Origin: an uncultured Clostridium sp.
GTDB lineage: Bacteria > Bacillota > Clostridia > TANB77 > CAG-508
Length of the DNA stretch: 7,311 nucleotides
Assembly (NCBI GenBank): GCA_900553985.1
Contig: USFW01000048.1
Span: forward strand, 1-7,311
Reading direction: 5' to 3'
In this document: positions 1-5,706 of the stretch, in pieces
How the letters are laid out: every line of letters begins with the position of its first letter
How positions within the stretch are numbered: position 1 is the stretch's first letter
Made by a program: the position numbers and the translations under genes
The notes under the pieces: generated by a model
What the model was told of the DNA's origin: nothing
The model's input: the letters and a program-made list of their open reading frames with translations, nothing else
Databases searched by the model: none

Positions 1-146
1 AATGGAGCAAATGACATACTAGCAAATTTAAAACATTGCTTTCCATAAGGTATTCTAACAATGGTTATACGCCAAATAATTCCTGATAATCCCCACGAAA
101 GTCCACTAAATAAACCTCCAAAAATAAACCAAAGTGTATTTCCTAT
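1..146 (-). pseudogene. YccF-family membrane protein fragment, 5' end decayed, cut by window edge
   Basis: Reading the minus strand from 143 down gives GNTLWFIFGG, then a Trp/Gly-rich hydrophobic stretch, then ITIVRIPYGKQCFKFASMSF. This matches the start of the YccF domain (family pattern GNxLWxxFGG ... TIIGIPFGxQxFKLA), a small inner-membrane protein family of unknown function. The reading frame has a TAA stop at 147-149, only one codon before the conserved GN, and no ATG, GTG or TTG between them. The usual short N-terminus and start codon are therefore missing, and no Shine-Dalgarno sequence precedes it. The family's Gly in IGIP is Arg here (IVRIP), which also suggests relaxed selection. 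The rest lies beyond the window, so I cannot tell whether the downstream part is intact. An unusual start codon such as ATA is a less likely explanation. Confidence 0.7.
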
Positions 147-214
147 TTAGGGTGTTATGTGGATTCAAATAGATTACCTGTTCTTGCAAAATTATTAAAA
201 ATTAAAAAGTTTCA

Positions 215-236
215 AAAATTATACATATATAATTTT
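215..236 (-). terminator. Weak A/T-only hairpin after the alpha/beta hydrolase
   Basis: A 9-bp inverted repeat (AAAATTATA, 4-base loop, TATAATTTT) overlaps the hydrolase stop codon. On the minus strand it is followed by T-rich sequence. The stem has no G:C pair, so it is a weak candidate that could arise by chance in DNA this A/T-rich. Confidence 0.3.
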
Positions 237-1131
237 ATTTTAAATATTTATCCAAAAAATCATATGCAATATTTTTTTCGTGAATATTAAATTTATGTCC
301 ATCATCAAATTTTACAGATTTAAAATTTAAATTACTTTTATTTTTTATCTCTATTTTTTCTATTCCTGATAATGGAAAATGGTATTCATCTTTTAGTCCA
401 CTAAGTAGTAATACAGCTCTAGGTGAAATTTCATTAATTATTTCATCCATATCACATACATTACTGATGTTGGGAATATACAATGCAAAATTGTGTAATA
501 TTTCATAATCTAAGATATCTTTTATACAACTAACTCCACAAGAAGAAACGCAACATTTTATTCTTTCATCATACCATGATAGCCATATTGCTTCCTGACC
601 ACCTAATGAATGACCAATTACTCCTATATTATTTTTATCAACAAACTCAAATGAACACAATACATCAATTGCAGTCGATAAATCGTGAAGATATTTCGTT
701 TGTAAACAACTACCATTTAAAATATATTTACAAAATTCAAATCTTTCATACATTTTTTGCATTTCTTTATCTGTTCTAAATTTTTCATTTCCTTGCCTTG
801 ATTCAAAGCATAATAAATCAGGAGCAATTACTATATAGCCTTTTTTTACCAAGTCAAGTCCATATGCAAACATTTTATTATCCATTTTCCCAACAACTTC
901 TGACTTTCCTATATCCCAATTACTTGCATGTTGGTGAATTGCAACTATTGCAGGTTTAACGCCTTCTTTTTTAGGTATTAATATATAACTTCTGACTCTT
1001 TCTCCAATTTCAACATTATATTCTAGTAGTATTTCGGTATAATCACCATAATCAATTTTGTTTATTTCTTTAACTTTTAAACTTGTTTTTTCTGGAAATT
1101 TGCCTAAGCATTTTAGGATTTCACTTTTCAT
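235..1131 (-). CDS. Alpha/beta hydrolase, dienelactone hydrolase / Abhydrolase_7-like esterase
   Basis: This 298-residue protein has no signal peptide or membrane segment, so it is predicted to be a cytoplasmic serine hydrolase. The nucleophile elbow GHSLGG is at residues 173-178 with Ser175. Asp248 in GLKDEY and His279 in DDGHKF complete a plausible triad. HQH at 66-68 probably belongs to the oxyanion-hole strand. The pattern HQH...GKSEVVG (66-81), followed by APDLLCFESR (103-112), is typical of dienelactone-hydrolase-like Abhydrolase_7 and acetylxylan-esterase-type proteins. A carboxylester is the likely substrate class but its identity is unknown. The ATG at 1129-1131 has a strong AGGAGGG site (1139-1145) seven bases upstream. 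A terminator separates the gene from the sigma/anti-sigma operon upstream and it has its own promoter candidate, so it is probably transcribed alone. Confidence 0.88.
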   Translation of the reverse strand: MKSEILKCLGKFPEKTSLKVKEINKIDYGDYTEILLEYNVEIGERVRSYILIPKKEGVKPAIVAIHQHASNWDIGKSEVVGKMDNKMFAYGLDLVKKGYIVIAPDLLCFESRQGNEKFRTDKEMQKMYERFEFCKYILNGSCLQTKYLHDLSTAIDVLCSFEFVDKNNIGVIGHSLGGQEAIWLSWYDERIKCCVSSCGVSCIKDILDYEILHNFALYIPNISNVCDMDEIINEISPRAVLLLSGLKDEYHFPLSGIEKIEIKNKSNLNFKSVKFDDGHKFNIHEKNIAYDFLDKYLK

Positions 1132-1175
1132 TATAGAACCCTCCTACGATTTCATTTAAAGTATTAATTGATAAA

Positions 1176-1184
1176 ATTATAACA
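1176..1184 (-). promoter_or_regulatory. Extended -10 promoter candidate for the alpha/beta hydrolase
   Basis: The minus strand reads TGTTATAAT, a perfect extended -10 element (TGn plus TATAAT), about 45 bases before the hydrolase ATG. No good -35 hexamer lies 16-18 bases upstream, but extended -10 promoters can work without one. A second TATAAT lies at 1234-1239, also without a convincing -35. Between the two is the small inverted repeat AATTTGGTAAATT, which could be an operator but is weak. The rest of the 1132-1297 gap shows nothing else I can support. Confidence 0.5.
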
Positions 1185-1297
1185 CTATAATAATAAAAAG
1201 TATATAAAATTTACCAAATTCCTCCATTACTATATTATAAATCATACAAAGTGACAAGTAAGTAACATTAATATTTTTTTAATTTTTTTCTATAATC

Positions 1298-1338
1298 AAA
1301 AAGCAAAATGCTTGTATTTTGTTAGCACTTCGCTTTTT
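1298..1338 (-). terminator. Hairpin terminator of the sigma/anti-sigma operon
   Basis: On the minus strand AAAAAGCGAAGTGCT pairs with AGCATTTTGCTTTTT across an 11-base loop. All 15 positions pair if two G:U wobbles are allowed. On the plus strand the same two positions become A/C mismatches, so the structure is directional and fits transcription from the minus strand. It lies 20 bases beyond the anti-sigma stop codon. The run of five T closes the stem. Confidence 0.8.
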
Positions 1339-1358
1339 ATAATACTTTATATTCAACA

Positions 1359-2123
1359 TTAATCCATTGAATTTATAATATTTATCATTGTATCTATTTC
1401 TATATGCCCAGATAATGTATATCTTATACCATTTGCTACAAATATAGCACATACTTTATTTTTTCCTATCGATTTACTCTCTAGTAGATTTACTTTGTAC
1501 CCATCTTTTGAAGTAATCGTATTTACATATTTATATTCTCCTAAATATTCTGAATCAAAATATTGTTGACTACTATCTGAAATGATCTCTATTTTTAAAT
1601 CAATAGGAGTTTGATATATTTCTCCAGATAACCAAGAATAATATTCATATTCTTCTTGATATTTTAAATTTGTTAAATCTCCAACAATATATGCTCCTAT
1701 ATCAATGCAATTATAACCTTCACCTATCTTTTCATAATTAATTAATTTATAATCGTTGTTTTCTGCATATTCGCTTGATAAAAGTTTTATTCCTAATTCA
1801 TTTTCAATTTGTTCTATATTATCGAATTTTTTAGTTATTACTCCATACTCATCAACATTACCATTTTTAATGTCATTCACTTCTACAATATACATTTCAT
1901 CTAGTTGTGGTAATTCTTTTCCATTTATGCTATTTGTAAATACTTGAGTTACAGCATATACTGTTGAAAATGAAATAATACAAGTTACTAATATTGATAT
2001 TGCAACTGTTGAAATATTAACTTTTTTACTCCTTTTGCCATTTTTTATATTATTAATAACATTTTCTGATAAATGTAAATGATTTAATTCGCTATTAATC
2101 TTTTCTTTTATTTCATTCGACAT
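1359..2123 (-). CDS. Single-pass membrane anti-sigma factor (DUF4367/DUF4179-like)
   Basis: This 254-residue protein has a short polar cytoplasmic segment (residues 1-35), one transmembrane helix (about 36-58, VNISTVAISILVTCIISF onward) and an extracytoplasmic domain of about 195 residues. The cytoplasmic part has no cysteine, so it lacks the HxxxCxxC zinc motif of the classical ZAS class. The C-terminal pattern NGIRYTLSGHIEIDTMINIINSM resembles the end of DUF4367-type anti-sigma sensor domains; this is my recognition and was not searched. The ATG overlaps the sigma gene by 11 bases, and its AGGAGG site (2134-2139) lies inside that gene, ten bases before the ATG. The expected role is to hold the upstream ECF sigma factor at the membrane until an envelope signal releases it. 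The signal is unknown. Confidence 0.8.
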   Translation of the reverse strand: MSNEIKEKINSELNHLHLSENVINNIKNGKRSKKVNISTVAISILVTCIISFSTVYAVTQVFTNSINGKELPQLDEMYIVEVNDIKNGNVDEYGVITKKFDNIEQIENELGIKLLSSEYAENNDYKLINYEKIGEGYNCIDIGAYIVGDLTNLKYQEEYEYYSWLSGEIYQTPIDLKIEIISDSSQQYFDSEYLGEYKYVNTITSKDGYKVNLLESKSIGKNKVCAIFVANGIRYTLSGHIEIDTMINIINSMD

Positions 2124-2601
2124 TATTTTCCATCCTCCTTTTTAATTGTTCTCTAGCTCTCTTTAATAATTGTTGAACATTAGATTCCTTTTTTCCTAAT
2201 GCTGATGCAATTTCTTTTATACTCATTTCTTGGTAATAATATAATAAAATTACTTCTTTATATTTTTCTTTTAATTCATAAATATATTTTAATGTGTAAT
2301 CTTCTTTAATTTCCATTTCAGTTGTTTTGTTTTCAAGTTCTTGTTCCTCTTCATAAGATATAATTTTTTTGAACCATTGACTTCTTAATTGATTTTTACA
2401 TTGATTAGTTGCTATTTTCATAATCCAAGCTTTTTCAGATTCTTTATTTTTTAATGTATTATATTTCTTTATTACCTGTATAAAAGTATCTTGAACTACA
2501 TCTTGGGCTAAATCGTAATCTTTTAAGATTATATAACTCATACGTAGTACACTATTTCCATATTGATTTATTAGTCTGTCTATCTCTTTATCATTCAGCA
2601 T
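2113..2601 (-). CDS. ECF-type RNA polymerase sigma factor (sigma-70 family)
   Basis: From the chosen ATG (2599-2601) the protein is 162 residues, normal for an ECF sigma factor. Region 2 spans about residues 10-76 and includes DLAQDVVQDTFIQVIKKY (30-47) and KAWIMKIATNQCKNQLRSQW (57-76). Region 4 spans about 105-156 and contains the helix-turn-helix MSIKEIASALGKKESNVQQL followed by LKRAREQLKRR. A linker of about 35 residues joins them. An in-frame ATG at 2620-2622 would add seven residues (MKGGKRL), but nothing resembling a ribosome site precedes it, whereas a G-rich site lies 9 bases before 2601. The gene overlaps its anti-sigma partner by 11 bases, implying coupled translation. ECF factors often activate their own operon, but no -35/-10 pair could be assigned confidently in 2623-2661. 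Confidence 0.92.
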   Translation of the reverse strand: MLNDKEIDRLINQYGNSVLRMSYIILKDYDLAQDVVQDTFIQVIKKYNTLKNKESEKAWIMKIATNQCKNQLRSQWFKKIISYEEEQELENKTTEMEIKEDYTLKYIYELKEKYKEVILLYYYQEMSIKEIASALGKKESNVQQLLKRAREQLKRRMENNVE

Positions 2602-2606
2602 TAGTC

Positions 2607-2619
2607 TTTTCCCCCCCTT
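2607..2619 (-). promoter_or_regulatory. G7-tract ribosome binding site of the sigma factor gene
   Basis: The minus strand reads AAGGGGGGGAAAA, with seven consecutive G at 2611-2617, nine bases before the ATG at 2599-2601. It can pair with the CCUCC anti-Shine-Dalgarno through G:C and G:U pairs, and it decides the start in favour of 2601 over 2622. A mononucleotide G run of this length stands out in such A/T-rich DNA and is prone to slippage. Confidence 0.65.
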
Positions 2620-2661
2620 CATTTATAAGACACAACAAATTAATAAAAAATGACATTTATA

Positions 2662-2700
2662 ACAAAAAATAAGCAAAATTTAGATTTGCTTATTTTTTGT
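2662..2700 (-). terminator. Perfect 16-bp inverted repeat, terminator of the nucleotide-hydrolase operon
   Basis: ACAAAAAATAAGCAAA at 2662-2677 is exactly complementary to TTTGCTTATTTTTTGT at 2685-2700, with a 7-base loop. On the minus strand the 3' arm ends in a run of six T. The symmetry (A-run before, T-run after) would let it act on both strands, but no gene converges from the left. It lies about 118 bases beyond the stop of the last HAD gene; the 2701-2818 stretch between shows no gene or other structure I can support. Confidence 0.75.
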
Positions 2701-2818
2701 TTATCTTTTTATGCTTTTTACAAAATTCCATTCATTAAATTTTACTATTTTATATGTTTTTCATTTTGTAGTTTTAAGAAATGCTTGAGTTATTCAATTA
2801 ATGATTTATTATTATGTA

Positions 2819-3289
2819 TTACTCTACAAAAGAACTAGGATGATATGCTTTAATTCCTAATTCTTCAGCTTTTCTTAAAACATCTAATCTATCATCAACA
2901 AATACAGTATCTTGTAAATTAATATCTAGTTTTTTAGCATATTCTATTATTACATTTGGTTTCATCATTGTTGAACTTATAAAAATTATGTTTTCTTTTT
3001 TTATATTAGGATAATTTTCTTCTAGCCATTTATATTTTTGATTTATTTCATTATTTGTAACAATAGTACCTAAAACAAAAATTTTATCTGAATTTAATTG
3101 ACTAATGATATTTTGCATATTCTTTAATGGCCTAGCATTAGCAAATAAATTTGAAAATAATAAATCCTCTAAAGATTGACATCCAAGTTCAGGACATCCT
3201 CCACTATATAACTTATCATTAAATCTATATTCTGATAAAGTACCATCTACATCAAAAAACACATACTTTTCTTTCAACTTTTTTAACAT
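2819..3289 (-). CDS. Small HAD-superfamily hydrolase (predicted phosphatase)
   Basis: This 156-residue cytoplasmic protein carries a full HAD motif set. Motif I is FFDVDGTLS with Asp13 (nucleophile) and Asp15. Motif II is VLGT around Thr75, motif III is Lys110 in MMKPN, and motif IV is FVDDR with Asp122 and Asp123. Between motifs I and II is a short insert with GGCPELGCQ (two cysteines, 32 and 37), perhaps a small cap; I do not recognise a subfamily from it. The length suits capless or small-cap HAD phosphatases such as 5'-nucleotidase-like enzymes, but the substrate is not predictable. The ATG at 3287-3289 has AGGAG (3298-3302) eight bases upstream. It is the last gene of the operon, 46 bases after the HD-domain gene. 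Confidence 0.85.
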   Translation of the reverse strand: MLKKLKEKYVFFDVDGTLSEYRFNDKLYSGGCPELGCQSLEDLLFSNLFANARPLKNMQNIISQLNSDKIFVLGTIVTNNEINQKYKWLEENYPNIKKENIIFISSTMMKPNVIIEYAKKLDINLQDTVFVDDRLDVLRKAEELGIKAYHPSSFVE

Positions 3290-3335
3290 ATCTATTTCTC
3301 CTTATTCTTTTTATAATTTTTTCGTATTCTTTTAT

Positions 3336-3944
3336 TTATAAATTTTCCTTTATTTCTGGAAATAAATCATATAAATTATATCCTAACAATTTGTCAAAAT
3401 ATTCTTTTATTTTATAAGTTTCTTTAATATGATAATGTGTTTTAGCATAAACTCCATGTCTTAACAATAAATCCATCCCTCTTTTATCAATTGTTAAAAT
3501 TTTATTAGTACACATCAAATCACATAAATTAATTATTTTCTCATAAATTGTGTATTCATCTTTTATATAATTTTTTACAAATTCAAAATTAGGATTAGTT
3601 CTATCTGTTTCATCTCTATCATTTGATATGCAATCAATATCATTATTTAAAAAAGAATGTTTGATACAAATTCCAGCATATTCTTCATCATAGCCTAATA
3701 ATTTTATATATTCATAACCTTTCATAGCATGAGGGAATACACCACTTTCAATATAATCATATCTTTTTCCAATATCATGTATATATCCTAAAGTTTTAGC
3801 AAAATCCTCATCCAAATTTAACGCTTTTGCAATTCTTCCTGCAACATTTCCAACACAAATTGAATGATTTATCCAATGTTCATTTGAAGTTTTATTTTTT
3901 TCATCTTCTAACATTTTTAATGCTTCGTTACTTGTTAATTTCAT
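3336..3944 (-). CDS. HD-domain metal-dependent phosphohydrolase
   Basis: Numbered from the first ATG, the HD-superfamily metal ligands are all present: His28 (NHS), His57-Asp58 in YIHDIGK, His73 (FPHAMKG), His97 (IKHSF) and Asp143 (LCDLMC). The enzyme should therefore be active as a phosphohydrolase, with a nucleotide or other phosphorylated metabolite as the likely substrate class. At about 200 residues it is a stand-alone HD protein without sensor or synthetase domains. Two adjacent ATGs occur at 3945-3947 and 3942-3944. The AGGAG site at 3951-3955 is only 3 bases from the first but 6 from the second, so I prefer the second (202 residues). The gene lies 37 bases after the Cof-type HAD gene in the same apparent operon. 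Confidence 0.85.
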   Translation of the reverse strand: MKLTSNEALKMLEDEKNKTSNEHWINHSICVGNVAGRIAKALNLDEDFAKTLGYIHDIGKRYDYIESGVFPHAMKGYEYIKLLGYDEEYAGICIKHSFLNNDIDCISNDRDETDRTNPNFEFVKNYIKDEYTIYEKIINLCDLMCTNKILTIDKRGMDLLLRHGVYAKTHYHIKETYKIKEYFDKLLGYNLYDLFPEIKENL

Positions 3945-3980
3945 CATTTTCTCCTTCTAAAATATTTTTGCTAGCTATAT

Positions 3981-4009
3981 ATTATAACTTATTTATGTTT
4001 TGTTCTAAA
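3981..4009 (-). promoter_or_regulatory. Possible internal promoter before the HD-domain gene
   Basis: The minus strand has TTTAGA (4004-4009), a 17-base spacer and a perfect TATAAT (3981-3986), which overlaps the stop codon of the upstream HAD gene. It could give separate expression of the HD and small HAD genes. The -35 matches consensus at only four of six positions, and such patterns are common by chance in A/T-rich DNA. Confidence 0.3.
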
Positions 4010-4779
4010 AAATATTTTATTCCCTCATTATTGTTTGATAATGTTGTAAAGTCAGCCCTTTGTTTTATCTCTGAAAGAGCATTATCCATTGCTACTCCTA
4101 TTCCACTTTTTTCTATCATATCTACATCATTCAGTCCATCACCAAAACATATAATATTTTTATTTTCTACTTTTTCTTTATTTGCTATTAATTTTATTCC
4201 TTCGTACTTGTTTATTTCATTATTGTGTATTTCTATATATTTTAAATCTGAAAAAGAATCTTGCATAAGTGACACTTTAAGGTTTGGTAACTCTTTTTTT
4301 AGTTTGTCTATTATTTTATATACACAATCTTGTTTAGGTATAATACTAATATGTGTTATTTCCTGTTTATTATTAAGAAAGTCATTTATGTTTAATATGA
4401 AATTATCATATTCTCTTATTTTGTATTTTAAATTTGTATATACATTACACCATTTTTTATCACATATTTCTAATATTCCCCAATTACTTTCATATTCTTT
4501 ACAAATCTTAATTAGATCTGACTGGCTTATTATACTTTCACTAATTATTTCTTTATATTTAGTATCATAAATTGTGCTTCCTGAATCTGCTATGATATAA
4601 TTTGCAAACTTTGCTCCATCTGTAATATCTTTTGCCGATTTTAGTATCCTTCCTGTAGCAATTACTATAATATATCCTTTATCTTTTAATTTTTGTAAAT
4701 ATTTCTTTGTATCTTTAGGACACTCTTTATTATCTTTTAATAAAGTTCCATCTAAATCCATTGCTATTATTTTTTTCAT
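3982..4779 (-). CDS. Cof-type HAD-IIB phosphatase
   Basis: This 265-residue cytoplasmic protein has the normal length and layout of the Cof/YidA group. Motif I is MDLDGTLL with Asp8 and Asp10. Motif II is IATGR with Thr42. A type IIB cap occupies about residues 80-185. Motif III is NKYEGI with Lys191, and motif IV is CFGDGLNDVDM with Asp214 and Asp218, followed by GVAMDNA. Members dephosphorylate sugar phosphates, flavin or pyridoxal phosphates, or nucleotides, with broad specificity, so the substrate is not assignable here. The ATG at 4777-4779 has AAAGGA (4792-4797) twelve bases upstream, a rather long spacing that may mean modest translation. It lies 49 bases after the acyltransferase gene. 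Confidence 0.9.
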   Translation of the reverse strand: MKKIIAMDLDGTLLKDNKECPKDTKKYLQKLKDKGYIIVIATGRILKSAKDITDGAKFANYIIADSGSTIYDTKYKEIISESIISQSDLIKICKEYESNWGILEICDKKWCNVYTNLKYKIREYDNFILNINDFLNNKQEITHISIIPKQDCVYKIIDKLKKELPNLKVSLMQDSFSDLKYIEIHNNEINKYEGIKLIANKEKVENKNIICFGDGLNDVDMIEKSGIGVAMDNALSEIKQRADFTTLSNNNEGIKYFLEQNINKL

Positions 4780-4828
4780 AAATGTTAAAAATCCTTTCTT
4801 TCATATAAAGAATTCAAAATTTCTTTTT

Positions 4829-5704
4829 TTATATGTTTTTAAGTTTTCCTATGCCTATATATACATCTTTTTCTTTTAATAGTAATTCTTTAATGTTCTT
4901 CTGTAAACTTGTATTTTCTGGTAGTTCTTTTAAATTTTTCATATTTTGTAATCCATAAACAAAATTCAGAATATCTTTAATAGCATTTTTTCCTTCAGTT
5001 ATATCAAATAGTTTTTGAAATTTTAGAATGTTTGAGTTGTTATCTAATATTTTTGTTATATCTTTACTTAATAGCCATGATTCACAATAATATTCGTAAT
5101 TTTTTATTTTAAAGTATTTTTCTATTTCTTTTTTAGAATCTTTTATAGAATTTATTACTTCATTATGATCTAGCTTATCTCCTTTTGGAATATGAATTTT
5201 AATATATTTTTCTTTTTTGTTATTACAATATTCATATTGTAATCTTCCAACTTCTATTAACCTTATTTTTATAAAATATATTCCCCACAAAGCTTGAGAC
5301 AATCTAATACCTTCTAGTTTTCGATTATATATGTCACTAGTTAAACATTCTTTGACTCTATTTTTATGTGCTAAAATTTGATATGTATCAAAGTTATATT
5401 TACTCATATTTTCTTCATGTATTTTATAACCTGATAAAAGTATAATATTATGGATAAATTTGTTGTACTGATTACCTAAAAAGTTACTTAAATCTTTTTC
5501 TTTCCATAATAATTCTAGTTGTTTACTTTCATTGTTATATAATAATTTTAGTACCTGATTTATTTTATTTTTTAATTCATTATTCTTATTAATGTCATCT
5601 AAACATTTATAACACTTATCCTTGTAATCATCTATATTTATATTATAAAATGCTAGTGCCTTTTCTATATTATATTTTTCTATTAATAAATCTTTTTCTT
5701 CCAT
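4829..5704 (-). CDS. GNAT-like acyltransferase domain protein (NAT_N plus GNAT_C-type)
   Basis: The C-terminal half of this 291-residue protein carries motifs I associate with the acyltransferase-domain proteins built of an N-acyltransferase N-terminal domain and a GNAT-like C-terminal domain. They are VGRLQYEY (152-159), IHIPKGDKLD (170-179), CESWLLS (207-213), NSNILKFQKLF (223-233), FVYG (248-251), LPENTSLQKNI (261-271) and GIGKL (284-288). The N-terminal half is helical and less conserved. Such proteins are predicted to transfer an acyl group from a CoA or carrier donor, but the substrates of this family are, as far as I know, undetermined. The gene starts two bases after the stop of the fusion gene, and its AAAGGA site (5710-5715) sits inside that gene, so the two are probably translationally coupled and work together. 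No membrane segment is visible. Confidence 0.75.
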   Translation of the reverse strand: MEEKDLLIEKYNIEKALAFYNINIDDYKDKCYKCLDDINKNNELKNKINQVLKLLYNNESKQLELLWKEKDLSNFLGNQYNKFIHNIILLSGYKIHEENMSKYNFDTYQILAHKNRVKECLTSDIYNRKLEGIRLSQALWGIYFIKIRLIEVGRLQYEYCNNKKEKYIKIHIPKGDKLDHNEVINSIKDSKKEIEKYFKIKNYEYYCESWLLSKDITKILDNNSNILKFQKLFDITEGKNAIKDILNFVYGLQNMKNLKELPENTSLQKNIKELLLKEKDVYIGIGKLKNI

Positions 5705-5706
5705 CT

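Noticed and set aside
576..779. Plus-strand open frame of 67 codons
   Set aside because: Antisense to the well-supported alpha/beta hydrolase, with no ribosome site or recognisable motif.
1177..1227. Minus-strand 16-codon hydrophobic ORF (MEEFGKFYILFIIIVL) upstream of the hydrolase
   Set aside because: It resembles a small membrane peptide, but no ribosome site precedes its ATG and the extended -10 candidate overlaps its end.
1756..1947. Plus-strand open frame of 63 codons
   Set aside because: Antisense to the anti-sigma gene, with no ribosome site.
2629..2655. Paired TGTC motifs before the sigma gene as an ECF autoregulatory promoter
   Set aside because: The repeats are 23 bases apart, but the upstream one does not contain the AAC core usual in ECF -35 elements, so I could not support it.
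2650..2838. Plus-strand open frame of 62 codons in the gap before the sigma gene
   Set aside because: No ribosome site before its ATG, it begins inside the terminator region and runs into the HAD gene; the Phe/Tyr/Cys-rich product looks like chance translation.
3827..4570. Plus-strand open frame of 247 codons
   Set aside because: It lies opposite the Cof HAD and HD genes, has no ribosome site, and its composition (Phe, Leu, Ile, Ser-rich) is what the antisense of A/T-rich coding DNA gives.
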